Positions 41,744-50,604 of a DNA stretch of 64,000 nucleotides are shown here, in pieces. Origin of the DNA: Paenibacillus sp. FSL K6-1330 (GTDB lineage Bacteria > Bacillota > Bacilli > Paenibacillales > Paenibacillaceae); NCBI RefSeq assembly GCF_037976825.1, contig NZ_CP150269.1, positions 6,586,001 through 6,650,000 of the forward strand. The letters are read 5' to 3'. The notes beneath the pieces were generated by a model. That model saw only the letters and a list, made by a program, of their open reading frames with translations. It did not search any database and was not told the DNA's origin. How positions within the stretch are numbered: position 1 is the first letter of the stretch; every line of letters begins with the position of its first letter. The position numbers and the translations under genes were made by a program.

Positions 41744-44700
41744 CTATTTCAACCTTCTTCGGATGTCATTTAATTTCGAAGAAACCTGTCTGTAGAACTG
41801 ATAACGCTCTTCGCCGTCCGCAAGCTCCACCTTCTCGTATTCAAGCCGGTCGCGCGTTTCCAGGAACCGCTCAGCCAATTCTTCCAGCTTGGTAAGCAGC
41901 GGCGTAATGTCCTCGGAAGCGGTCAGCTCCTGATCGCGGCGGGAGGATTTGCGCAGCAGCGTGCTCCGGCTTTTCTCGTCCAGCTGACGGAAGTGCTTGT
42001 AGACTTCATACTCCACGTCATTCACGCTTTTCAGCAGATTGGCAAACGGCTCCCAAGAGTCCTCTTCCGGATCGCGATCATAAACGAAGAGCGCCCCCTT
42101 CTTCGTGATGGTTCCGGTATACAACGCCTCAATAAATTGATCAAGCCATTTCTCCTCATTCTGATTATCGCTGATCAGGAGCTCGAACTCCGTGACTTTG
42201 GCCGCGATGGCGGCATATTTCTTCAGCTCTTCCCGCACGCTGCGGATCATTTCAGGCGAACGAATCAGATTTTCCTTGGCCATCTCCTCGTTGATGCTGT
42301 TGAAAATATCCTTGGAGCCCGCCGGCTCCAGCCCCTCGTTCAGTAGACGCTTCAGCTCGGTCCATGCCCGCTTGACTTCGCCAAGGTTAGGCTTGGGACT
42401 ATCCAGCTGCAAGTCATAAGCACGAAGCAGCTCGTTCAGATCAAATGGCTTCGTAAACACGACCGCATAGCGGCTGCTCGTGTTCTGGTCAACATCCTTC
42501 TGGATGACGATCTTAAACTCAAGCGCCTGGTTAAATTCAGCACGTACCCGGGCGTTATAATCCTGAACCCGCGGATTGACGTAGGTATCCCCCCAGGATT
42601 TCTCGGGAATCGGCGATGGCAGGTACGTCCAATTGTTACGATCCGTCTGCACTAAGTGACGTCCAACGCCTTCCTTGTCCATGATCGTGCGTTCGTAGCT
42701 CTCCTCATAAACCTTAAGCGGCGTATAAACGAACAACGGCACGCCGTTCTTTGTATTCAGCCAGAAGATCCGGTTCTTCACTTCGCTCTCCTTCACGGTG
42801 AAGTGAGACTTCCCGACCGAATTATTCTGATAATTGCGAATCCCTTTCAGAATGCTTGGTGCCTGTACAGGCACGGACACAAAGCCCCACGAAGGGAAGT
42901 ACAAATTGCCTGCGCTGTTGCTCAGATGGAAGACCGGCACGGCTTCATCGTCCAGCTTGCTGGCGATGTTGCGCTCGACAAATTTTTCGATGGAATCCTC
43001 CTGCCCGAATTTCATGACGAGGAAATCTTCCATCGAGCGGGTAATCAAATCGCCGAATTTATCGGTAAGAAACTCCGAAATGGATCGGACGATATCGATC
43101 TCCTGCTCACGCGTCCAACGATTGGCATGGCTCAGCAGCTCCTGCGCGAAATCGCGGATGAGATCGTCCACATCCTTCTGATCCATGATTTTGTTGATGA
43201 CGTCGGAAATATCGGGCACGCTGACCAGGTTCCAGTAATACGTCTTATTCCCTTTATGATCCTGCTGTTCTTCCCCGTTCACGAGAATGTCGCCGTTCTT
43301 GGCGAAGATCGAATTCAGGGCATTCAGAATTTCCGTATATACGCTGTAAATCCGGTTGTTCTCCTGGTTCAGCAGATCGTATAAATCCTCATAGAACTCA
43401 ATCATCTGCTCGGTGCGTTCCACATCCGCTTCCAGCCAATATTCGTTGATTTTGGCTTCGATATAGATGTTTTTCTTCTTGTCCTTCGAGACAAAAGCGC
43501 TCTTCGCATCACCCAGACGATCGATCGCCTGTTCTCTGGCCGACTCGATGTCACGAGGAATGCGGGTCAGATTCTCGCGCAGCGCTTCGATGTAGGACAG
43601 AAGCATTTTCAGCAGGCTGAAGCCCTTCTCCGTATAGATCAACCGGGACACATAGAACGGTCCTTGCTGTGGATGCAGGAACATGCGGCGGATTTGATCG
43701 CTGAACTGAGCCACGATCTCGCCCGGCAGCTGCTTCTTCGCTTTGATATACTCCTCGCGGGCTCTCGCCAGGAAATTCTGCTCCAGCTCCGTGTCCATAT
43801 TGATAACCTGGTTCTTCACGACGTTCGCATAGCTGAGCCGTTCGCTATTCTGGTATCCGGGTAGCGGCTCCGGTACGCGAGACTCGAAGTTCTTCGTCAT
43901 CGAGTCCAGGTCGATGCCGAGCTTGCTTGCGAATTTCTCGACGTCCTCCTGGCTTGGCGCCTTCTCAAACATGGTTTGCATTTTGCCGAAAACGCGGTAC
44001 GCCAGATATGTGGTCATCTCTTCAATGGGTAGAACAGCTGAAGATGCGCCGATGATGTTGTAGTCGTAATTGGCAGGATACGCCTTGTTCATCTGCGCGA
44101 TATTGGTACGGATGTTGCTGATATAGTCATGGATCGCAAACTCTTCGCCGGACTGTTTTTCCTCGCTCGCCATGAAGTTCGTGATATTCTCAGCGGTGAC
44201 ATTCATGCAGTAATCATAGGCGTTCTCCAGCAGTTTGCCTTCCGTATTCGTAGCGGAAATCAGATGACAGAGATTAAACGGAGGCAGCGGAGAGTTCACG
44301 GTCAGAATGTTGCCGTACTGCTGCTTGAACCGCTCGCCTCTGGCATCCACGTTCATCCAGTAGTCGAGCTCTTTGAGCGCGGCGTAACCGTTCTTCTTGA
44401 TGTATTCGCGCGTATGTTCGCTCAAGCTTTTGTTCGCCAGATTGATATCCGGCGTAAACAGATAGCCAAGCGTGTTCACGCGGTCGATCCCGGCAGAGCC
44501 GTGGTCGCGTTCAATAATGCCGCGAACGATATAGGCAATGTCCAAGAAGCAGCCGCTGCCTGTACCGCCCGACAGCCCCGTCAGCAGGAAGACCATCAGC
44601 TTTTTGTTCGTGCCGACCGACAGCGTTTTGATCTTCTTGTCGATCGCCTGCACCACTTGCGTAATTTTCGTAAACAATAGCAGGCGGCCCGCTTGGCGCA

Positions 44701-45133
44701 CACCCGCTGCTCCGTTCATGCCATCGGTAATACTCAGCTCGGGCGACAGCCAATCTGTAATGTACGGCTCCAAGATGCTGCGGTTCTGGAGAAGCCCTCC
44801 GATCTCGGCATTGGAGAGAAGCACGAATTCATTGATCGGATCAAGCCCGATGCCTTTATAACGTTTATTCTTATCCTGCTCGTTGGTCTCAAACGCCAGA
44901 AACTCCACATTATCCGGCTTGTCCATTCTCTTCTTGGACAACGGATCCTCTGGCAGCTTGAAACGGCGGTTAATCTGATATTTCAAGCGCAGCAGCGCAT
45001 CGATTCCCGTCCCTCCAAGTCCGATAATAAGGATCGGATTGTCGATCGTATCCACCCGTATTTTCTCGCTGACAATCCCGCCTCCGAGTGAAACGTCAAG
45101 CTGTTGTATATGTTCTCTAACTACCGGTTTCAT
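41744..45133 (-). CDS. Tubulin/FtsZ-like GTPase (Tubulin_2-type)
   Basis: 1129 residues. GTPase core in the first 300: ILIIGLGGTGIDAL (34-46), GAAGVRQAGRLLLF (141-154) and the tubulin signature GGTGSG (189-194). The large C-terminal part (about 300-1129) is mostly helical with charged segments and no membrane helix. It matches a tubulin-like family described from comparative genomics as part of a vWA-and-GTPase membrane-remodelling system. ATG 45133 is preceded by AGGAGGGG. The gene carries the operon core; a MITE-like insertion lies just upstream. Confidence 0.9.
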   Translation of the reverse strand: MKPVVREHIQQLDVSLGGGIVSEKIRVDTIDNPILIIGLGGTGIDALLRLKYQINRRFKLPEDPLSKKRMDKPDNVEFLAFETNEQDKNKRYKGIGLDPINEFVLLSNAEIGGLLQNRSILEPYITDWLSPELSITDGMNGAAGVRQAGRLLLFTKITQVVQAIDKKIKTLSVGTNKKLMVFLLTGLSGGTGSGCFLDIAYIVRGIIERDHGSAGIDRVNTLGYLFTPDINLANKSLSEHTREYIKKNGYAALKELDYWMNVDARGERFKQQYGNILTVNSPLPPFNLCHLISATNTEGKLLENAYDYCMNVTAENITNFMASEEKQSGEEFAIHDYISNIRTNIAQMNKAYPANYDYNIIGASSAVLPIEEMTTYLAYRVFGKMQTMFEKAPSQEDVEKFASKLGIDLDSMTKNFESRVPEPLPGYQNSERLSYANVVKNQVINMDTELEQNFLARAREEYIKAKKQLPGEIVAQFSDQIRRMFLHPQQGPFYVSRLIYTEKGFSLLKMLLSYIEALRENLTRIPRDIESAREQAIDRLGDAKSAFVSKDKKKNIYIEAKINEYWLEADVERTEQMIEFYEDLYDLLNQENNRIYSVYTEILNALNSIFAKNGDILVNGEEQQDHKGNKTYYWNLVSVPDISDVINKIMDQKDVDDLIRDFAQELLSHANRWTREQEIDIVRSISEFLTDKFGDLITRSMEDFLVMKFGQEDSIEKFVERNIASKLDDEAVPVFHLSNSAGNLYFPSWGFVSVPVQAPSILKGIRNYQNNSVGKSHFTVKESEVKNRIFWLNTKNGVPLFVYTPLKVYEESYERTIMDKEGVGRHLVQTDRNNWTYLPSPIPEKSWGDTYVNPRVQDYNARVRAEFNQALEFKIVIQKDVDQNTSSRYAVVFTKPFDLNELLRAYDLQLDSPKPNLGEVKRAWTELKRLLNEGLEPAGSKDIFNSINEEMAKENLIRSPEMIRSVREELKKYAAIAAKVTEFELLISDNQNEEKWLDQFIEALYTGTITKKGALFVYDRDPEEDSWEPFANLLKSVNDVEYEVYKHFRQLDEKSRSTLLRKSSRRDQELTASEDITPLLTKLEELAERFLETRDRLEYEKVELADGEERYQFYRQVSSKLNDIRRRLK

Positions 45134-45156
45134 AAATTCCCCTCCTGATAGGTCAT

Positions 45157-45355
45157 GGCTTTAAGAGGTTGTTCAAAAAGTCCGCTTTTGATAAGAAAAC
45201 CAATCGAGGTCAATTCAAGGACGAGCGACCGCGATTTAAAGGTAGGTTTTCTTGCGATACAGAATTTCATCAGCGTAGCAAGATAACTTATAAATTCTAT
45301 ATCCAACACGAAGTGAATCAGGAAGCAGCCCTTTTTGAACACGCACTTTAAGCCA
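45157..45355. mobile_element. MITE-like element between the vWA and tubulin-like genes
   Basis: About 195 bases bounded by imperfect inverted repeats: GGCTTTAAGAGGTTGTTCAA continuing AAAAG on the left and, read inverted, GGCTTAAAGTGCGTGTTCAA continuing AAAAG on the right. No transposase. TTAA is present at both ends and the right end overlaps the stop codon of the vWA gene. The interior is AT-rich. Extent and family are uncertain; similar sequences are, to my recollection, repeated in Paenibacillus genomes. Confidence 0.6.
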
Positions 45356-47135
45356 AATATTCAAATAATATCGTTTTGTCCGCCTGCTGCAGGGAAACTC
45401 TCAGCCGGTCTCCGTTCTTCAGCTCGGTCCCATTCGTTGCATCCAGAGCGCGTCCGGACTTTTCGATTACAGCTGAAGAATTGTTCTTAAGTATAATGCG
45501 GTCGTTCTTGCCTGGCATGAACAGGATTTTCTCGGTCTCCTTCAGTTCCGGAGCAAGCTGCAGAAGCTGATGCAGATTGAACTTCCCTTTGAACGAAGCC
45601 AGCTTCTTGTATTGCGGAAAGGTCTTCTCGCCGGTGTTCTCATCCCTGATCTCGATCACGATCTGACCGACAAACCCTTTATTCGCTTTCTTAATTGCGC
45701 CGAGTATGAAATATGCAGCCGCTCCAACAATGAGCAGCGCCGCGATGCCAATGATTACGGGCCATATTGGAAAAGGTTTCGTTTCCTCGCCCGCGGTCAT
45801 CTCCTTCCCGCCGCTTCCGGAGCCGGAGGCTGCCGCCTTCGCACTAATCTTCACAGGCGCGCTTTCGCGGTAAAAGCTCTGCTCCTCCGCCCGTACCCTC
45901 AGCTCGTAGTCGTGCTTCTGCGGAATCTTGTAACTCCCTTCAAAGCTGCCGCCTTTGTTCTCAAGGTCGACCTCCGACTCGTCCCCGGTGTCCAAGTCCT
46001 TAACCAACAGCTTGGCCGTCATATTGCCGTACTGTTCCTGGTCCTGCAGCTTTTGTCCATTGCTGACAAGGTACGCGTTAATGTCAATCGTATCCCCTGC
46101 CTTTACCTTAGAAGATGGGGGAGGATCCATGGTCAGCTCCAGATCGTAGTTGAATACGAGGTTAATGTCGATTTTGTCTTTAGATACGCCTTTTACGTGC
46201 AGCTTCCAATCGCCTTGCTGCGGCTTCAGCAGCTTGAGCAGCGAATAGGAATTGGAAGTGGATCGCAGTACATTGGCCGAAGGAATCGTTTGCTCAGCTC
46301 CGGCGGGATCGACAAGCTTCACGTCGACGGGGCTGGAGGACATAATGGAAATATTCGCCTCCAGCACGTTCGCATTCGGCACATGAACCGTAACTTCCTG
46401 ATAGGTTCCGTTGCCGGTAATCGATTGTACCGGAACGATCTTAAGCTGCTGGTGGCTGGCAAAAATCTCGCTTAATATTTGCGGAAGGTCATCCGCCGAA
46501 CTGGTCGTAAAGGATTTGCCCCCCGTTTGGTTGGCCAATTCAGCCAACGATTCTTTATTTAGCTTCCCGTCGGCATTCAGCCCAATCGTATAGATCGGGA
46601 TGCCGCTTCCCTTAGCCTCCTTGACGGCTTGGGCTAAATCTTCTGAAGCCTCCTGGCTCGTCTTGCCTGTGTTAGGATCCAGGTCATTGTTACCGTCGGC
46701 CAGAACAACGATCATCGGCGCATGCGCCGGGTCCATTCCCTGCTTCAGCACTTTTACGGCTTCATCGAGACCTACGGACATATCCGTGTACGGACCGCGA
46801 TCCAACTGATCAATAAACTGCTTCAGCGCGGTCTTATCTGCCTCCGACTGAATTTCAAGCAGCGCTTTCTCCCGCTGAATCCGATCGGTATAGGAAACGA
46901 CGCCGACCTTGTCGCCTGTGGTGGCCAGCATGTCGATAAACATCTTCATCGCTTCGCTGCTGATCCTCTCCGGATCACTGTTTTTCATCGAGTTGCTGGC
47001 ATCCATCACCAGTACGGCATCAATCTTGGAACCTTGCGAAGCAGCCATTGCCTGAGGCATGGTTCCTCCGCTCCAGGTCAGGATCAGTAGTACCGCTACC
47101 ATCAAAGAGAGCAGCCATTTATTTTTACGTAACAT
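45348..47135 (-). CDS. Signal-peptide vWA protein with C-terminal cytoplasmic domain, first gene of the operon
   Basis: 595 residues. An N-terminal export signal (about 5-31), an extracytoplasmic vWA domain (about 38-240) with MIDAS VMDASNSMKNSD and DGNND, then beta-rich repeats, an Ala/Ser/Gly linker, a membrane helix near 455-480 (IIGIAALLIVGAAAYFIL), and a basic cytoplasmic domain of about 110 residues with an FHA-like strand pattern. It places a ligand-binding vWA domain outside and a small domain inside. ATG 47135 follows AAGGAG. This is the promoter-proximal gene of the leftward operon; its stop codon coincides with the end of the MITE-like element. Confidence 0.86.
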   Translation of the reverse strand: MLRKNKWLLSLMVAVLLILTWSGGTMPQAMAASQGSKIDAVLVMDASNSMKNSDPERISSEAMKMFIDMLATTGDKVGVVSYTDRIQREKALLEIQSEADKTALKQFIDQLDRGPYTDMSVGLDEAVKVLKQGMDPAHAPMIVVLADGNNDLDPNTGKTSQEASEDLAQAVKEAKGSGIPIYTIGLNADGKLNKESLAELANQTGGKSFTTSSADDLPQILSEIFASHQQLKIVPVQSITGNGTYQEVTVHVPNANVLEANISIMSSSPVDVKLVDPAGAEQTIPSANVLRSTSNSYSLLKLLKPQQGDWKLHVKGVSKDKIDINLVFNYDLELTMDPPPSSKVKAGDTIDINAYLVSNGQKLQDQEQYGNMTAKLLVKDLDTGDESEVDLENKGGSFEGSYKIPQKHDYELRVRAEEQSFYRESAPVKISAKAAASGSGSGGKEMTAGEETKPFPIWPVIIGIAALLIVGAAAYFILGAIKKANKGFVGQIVIEIRDENTGEKTFPQYKKLASFKGKFNLHQLLQLAPELKETEKILFMPGKNDRIILKNNSSAVIEKSGRALDATNGTELKNGDRLRVSLQQADKTILFEYLA

Positions 47136-47451
47136 TGAATTACTCCTTCATCCATTTAGTCTAGCATCAGGTGGATGCCTCGGTTCAATTGTCAGACCAT
47201 TAGTCTAACTGTAGGCAATAAGTCTTAAAATTACATGAAAGAAAGCTTAAAAAACAGTAACGGGAGCATCCATTTCTCTGGTGTATTTATATAGAAAATA
47301 CCATGCTAATCACTAAAATATACCAGCACTATGTCCATATGATATAATTATACCTGCCAAAGTTCAACATCATCAGTCGTATCACCCGGACTTAGGACAC
47401 AAGGCTCACCCGCCATTTTCGAACAAATACGATGCCGAGAGGAATAGATAT
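47136..47451. promoter_or_regulatory. Divergent promoter region of the vWA/tubulin/GTPase cluster
   Basis: 316 bases without a gene. Rightward: an extended -10, TGATATAAT (47340-47348), about 100 bases before the small membrane gene. A 7-5-7 inverted repeat GTCAGAC-N5-GTCTAAC (47191-47209, one mismatch) may be an operator for the leftward side. TTAGTCTA occurs twice (47156-47163, 47200-47207). I cannot place a convincing leftward -35/-10 pair. Confidence 0.5.
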
Positions 47452-47604
47452 ATGATTACATACGGATGTCTCGGGATTTTGTTTCTTTTTGTCATCATTA
47501 AGATCACGGCCTACTTCAAGCGTAAGAAGAACGCCCCGACACCGGAGCAGCTGCATCAGACTCTGCTTGAAGTTGCCAACTCAGAGAGGGAACAGCATGG
47601 ATAA
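47452..47604 (+). CDS. 50-aa single-pass membrane protein of the divergent cluster
   Basis: Short gene starting MITYGCLGILFLFVIIKI: one hydrophobic helix (residues about 4-21) followed by a charged tail (RKKNAPTPEQLHQTLLEV). ATG 47452 has GAGAGGA eight to ten bases upstream, and its TAA overlaps the next start by 8 nt (ATGGATAA), a coupling rarely accidental. This supports a real gene. Function unknown; presumably a small membrane adaptor for the next protein. Confidence 0.72.
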   Translation: MITYGCLGILFLFVIIKITAYFKRKKNAPTPEQLHQTLLEVANSEREQHG

Positions 47605-48532
47605 GAAAAAGCCCGTACAACTTCGTCCCTATAATAAAACGAGATATGTCTACCAAAAGTTAAGGGTTTGCAAACATTGCCACAATTTCACGATTCTTTG
47701 GGAAGACAGCTGTGCTTACTGTAAACGGAACGCCCTTGTCCCTGTGATGGAACTTGCAGAGAAAATGGCCAAGCGTTCCATGCAGAGTGACCGACTTCTC
47801 TTCTACATTATAGGGCTCTCTGCCGTACTTCTTAGTCAGACCTTCTTGCAGATCGTGATCTCCTTTGCTTGTATGGTGGTCCTGCTCGCATGGTTATGGC
47901 TGATCCAGCGGCGAGTGCTGCATTCCGAGACCCTGTACGCTCTGAACAAGCTTATAAGATCTCATCAAAAACAGATTCATGAGGGCCTGGATCTGAACAA
48001 AGCAACGGCTTCTGCCGCCATCAAGGAAGATGCCCAACTAGGGTATGAAATCGTCAGGGAAATTGCCTCCTTGGTTCGGAATGACCGCATCCGTCTGCAG
48101 CAGATCGTTCTCCTGCAAAGCTTCAGCTTGCGCAAGGATATGGAGCTTGAACTCGAACCGCTATTGCTGGATGAGTTTGATCCGGACCTGGCTGCCTATA
48201 TCGGTGAAATTGCCAAAATTAAACGAGAGTTGATTAACAGCAAAGCGATCCAATACCTGCTCGAACATGAATCCAGCATTTTACGGATGGAGCAAGGCAG
48301 GCAGATTATGATCGACGCCGCCGGGGCAGCGGTACGGAAGAAAAAATATATCGATACGTTCCCTGATTTTATTAGCCGCTATGCGGATGGATTGCCGAGA
48401 TATCGCTTCCTCCGCTTGTATCAGATCGTACGCCGCAATCCCGGCTTGTCATGGAACGGACTACGGGACCGGGTATCGGCCATTTATAATGAACACTACC
48501 GCTCGGACCCTGATTTTCAAAAATGGGATTAG
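47597..48532 (+). CDS. Zinc-ribbon membrane protein of the divergent cluster
   Basis: 311 residues. The N-terminus contains a zinc ribbon (CKHC ... CAYC, about residues 24-44), followed by two closely spaced membrane helices (about 66-105; FYIIGLSAVLLSQTFLQIVI) and a helical cytoplasmic domain of about 200 residues. The frame upstream of ATG 47597 is not supported. The first gene's stop overlaps this start, and a 15-base gap separates it from the next gene. Unknown family. Confidence 0.82.
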   Translation: MDKKKPVQLRPYNKTRYVYQKLRVCKHCHNFTILWEDSCAYCKRNALVPVMELAEKMAKRSMQSDRLLFYIIGLSAVLLSQTFLQIVISFACMVVLLAWLWLIQRRVLHSETLYALNKLIRSHQKQIHEGLDLNKATASAAIKEDAQLGYEIVREIASLVRNDRIRLQQIVLLQSFSLRKDMELELEPLLLDEFDPDLAAYIGEIAKIKRELINSKAIQYLLEHESSILRMEQGRQIMIDAAGAAVRKKKYIDTFPDFISRYADGLPRYRFLRLYQIVRRNPGLSWNGLRDRVSAIYNEHYRSDPDFQKWD

Positions 48533-48547
48533 AGGGGCTATACCGTT

Positions 48548-50461
48548 ATGACGATGAGAAACACGCTAACCCTGCGTAATTTGTATCTTTTTTTATGTAT
48601 AGTCCTTCTGCTGCTGATCGGGTATAAGGGAATTCATATCTATCAGAAAATCGAATCGATGGCACAAGCAGAATTATTGTATGCTCAGAAGAAGCTTGTT
48701 CAGGCAGAAGAATGGTATCAGAAGGCGCGAAATAACCGTTCCCTTCTATATAAAGAAAAGCTGCTTGCCTCAAGACTGCAAGAGCTTGAACCCATCACTT
48801 CTATGAAGCAGAGCCTTTCCTCGCTTGATCATCGATTGAGCCGTGTCGGGGAAGCAGGCGATTTCTCCGGCTTCATGAACGTATATGCTGAATTGCTTGA
48901 TACAGAACAGAAACTGGCGGGTCAACAAGGAGTTTATGCTTCCTACTACGATGAAATTGCTGCGTTCTACGGAATCCCCGACGATGTGAACCGGATATTC
49001 CTGCAGTTCATTGGTTTGTTTAACCGCCGGGCCGATGAGCTGCTTGAAGAGTTGCAGTATGACGACAACAGTTTCAAATGGAATTTGCTCCGCATTCCGG
49101 ATACATTCTATGGCGGGGAGAAGCAGAAGAATGAGAAGCTGCTCCGTCTGTTCCAGCGTTATGACGAAATGGTCCTGACTCGTCTGGCAGGAGCCGGACA
49201 GTATACGGATCTGCTGAATTGGTCACATGCCATGAGTTCCGAGTATGCCAGCCGATCGCTGCCGGCTGCCTGGTTGAATGGCAAGACAGATGAACTTGTG
49301 TATACCATGCTGCAAAAGGATGTCCAGCGAGAACGGCCCTCCGATTTTGTTTCGCACGCCATGGGGTATAGAGACTATCTGGACCGAAGCGGTCTGAAGA
49401 ACGCTACAATCATGGAATATATTCAGAACCAGATAAAGCGGTGGATCGCGACGGCTGATGGAATGGTACAGAGCCAGAACTACGAGGAAGCGGTAGCACT
49501 TTATGAAGCGCTGTCGGAGTACCAGGATATGAACGGTAAACTGCAAGCTGCCAAACTGGCCTGGACGATCCACGATCCGATTCGTTTGTTCCAAACGGCT
49601 GGTCTGAAAGGCAGCTTCAGCTATGTAAGCGGAGGCGGGAATCGTTTCGGAGGGTTGGCCTATGCCATTGGAGTCGATAAAGGGAATATCATCTATTTAG
49701 CGGTCTTAAAGAATGATGAAACGGTGCAATTATTCCAAAACCGTGATTACCCGTCCGATATCGCCATCCAACAGGTTTCAGTCGAGGAATCGCTTAGCAC
49801 CGCGATGAATCCGGTTATCCTAGTGGAGGGCGACGCGGGGACCGGTCTGATATTGTATTCAGGCTATGAAGCCAGAGATGCCAACCTGACGCCGCTGTTC
49901 CAGTTTACGGCCAAAGACTATCAGGTGCAGCCGGATAAGTCTATACTGGTCACCAATCTAGAAGGAGTAAGCCCGGACGAGATCGCCATCTTCGAGCGTC
50001 AGGGAGACCAATATGGATTCACAGGGTATCAGGTCCAGTATACCGACATCGATATTGCTAATATCGAGAGATATCCGACTGAGAAGGTACGCTTCTCAGT
50101 CCATATCCCGGAAGGTGGCTATGGTGAGGTCTTAGCTGAACGCAATGGATACCATGTCATCTTAAAAGGAGACCTGGATCTCCCTGCTGGGACCGCGATC
50201 CTAATCGGAACATTCAGCGGCGAGTATCAGCAGCTGGAGATACCGGGCAGCCAACCACCTGCGGCTCTGGACCCTGCCGAACCGGAGACCCGACAAGTTG
50301 GTGGAGATATCATGGATGAAGCCGAGAATCCAAGCGATCCCTCCACTACCGAGGAGATCAATCCGGAGAATGTCCAACAAGATAAAAGCGATAATGGTGA
50401 CAGCACCGGTTCCGGTCAGCTCACTCAGGTGCCTGTCATTCAGGTGGAATCGATTGAGTAA
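48548..50461 (+). CDS. 637-aa single-pass protein, last gene of the divergent cluster
   Basis: N-terminal membrane helix (about 10-27; LYLFLCIVLLLLIGYKGI), then a helical, TPR-like region (about 30-330, recurring YxxA/ALSEY-type patterns), a beta-rich region (about 350-560), and a Pro/Asp/Ser-rich tail. Most of the protein is likely extracytoplasmic. ATG 48548 and ATG 48554 are both possible after GAGGGG. No recognisable enzyme motif. It ends the rightward arm at a strong terminator. Confidence 0.8.
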   Translation: MTMRNTLTLRNLYLFLCIVLLLLIGYKGIHIYQKIESMAQAELLYAQKKLVQAEEWYQKARNNRSLLYKEKLLASRLQELEPITSMKQSLSSLDHRLSRVGEAGDFSGFMNVYAELLDTEQKLAGQQGVYASYYDEIAAFYGIPDDVNRIFLQFIGLFNRRADELLEELQYDDNSFKWNLLRIPDTFYGGEKQKNEKLLRLFQRYDEMVLTRLAGAGQYTDLLNWSHAMSSEYASRSLPAAWLNGKTDELVYTMLQKDVQRERPSDFVSHAMGYRDYLDRSGLKNATIMEYIQNQIKRWIATADGMVQSQNYEEAVALYEALSEYQDMNGKLQAAKLAWTIHDPIRLFQTAGLKGSFSYVSGGGNRFGGLAYAIGVDKGNIIYLAVLKNDETVQLFQNRDYPSDIAIQQVSVEESLSTAMNPVILVEGDAGTGLILYSGYEARDANLTPLFQFTAKDYQVQPDKSILVTNLEGVSPDEIAIFERQGDQYGFTGYQVQYTDIDIANIERYPTEKVRFSVHIPEGGYGEVLAERNGYHVILKGDLDLPAGTAILIGTFSGEYQQLEIPGSQPPAALDPAEPETRQVGGDIMDEAENPSDPSTTEEINPENVQQDKSDNGDSTGSGQLTQVPVIQVESIE

Positions 50462-50468
50462 GTATAAC

Positions 50469-50515
50469 GAAAGGCTACGCCCCTTATCACCAGGGGCGTA
50501 GCCTTTCTATTTTTC
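50469..50515 (+). terminator. Terminator of the rightward arm
   Basis: Perfect 15-bp stem GAAAGGCTACGCCCC / GGGGCGTAGCCTTTC (50469-50483, 50493-50507) followed by TATTTTT. Confidence 0.95.
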
Positions 50516-50604
50516 CGAAATTGTGAATCTGAATCTATTTCGCTGATAGACTGGTTCATTAACACCGAGATCGGAATGGCTTTTGGGACAGCCCCTCTAA
50601 TCCT

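Noticed and set aside
42656..43384. 242-codon frame opposite the tubulin-like gene
   Set aside because: Antisense shadow of a strong coding region.
47489..47596. Upstream extension of the zinc-ribbon membrane gene
   Set aside because: The frame overlaps the small 50-aa gene and has no ribosome binding site; the coupled ATG at 47597 is better.
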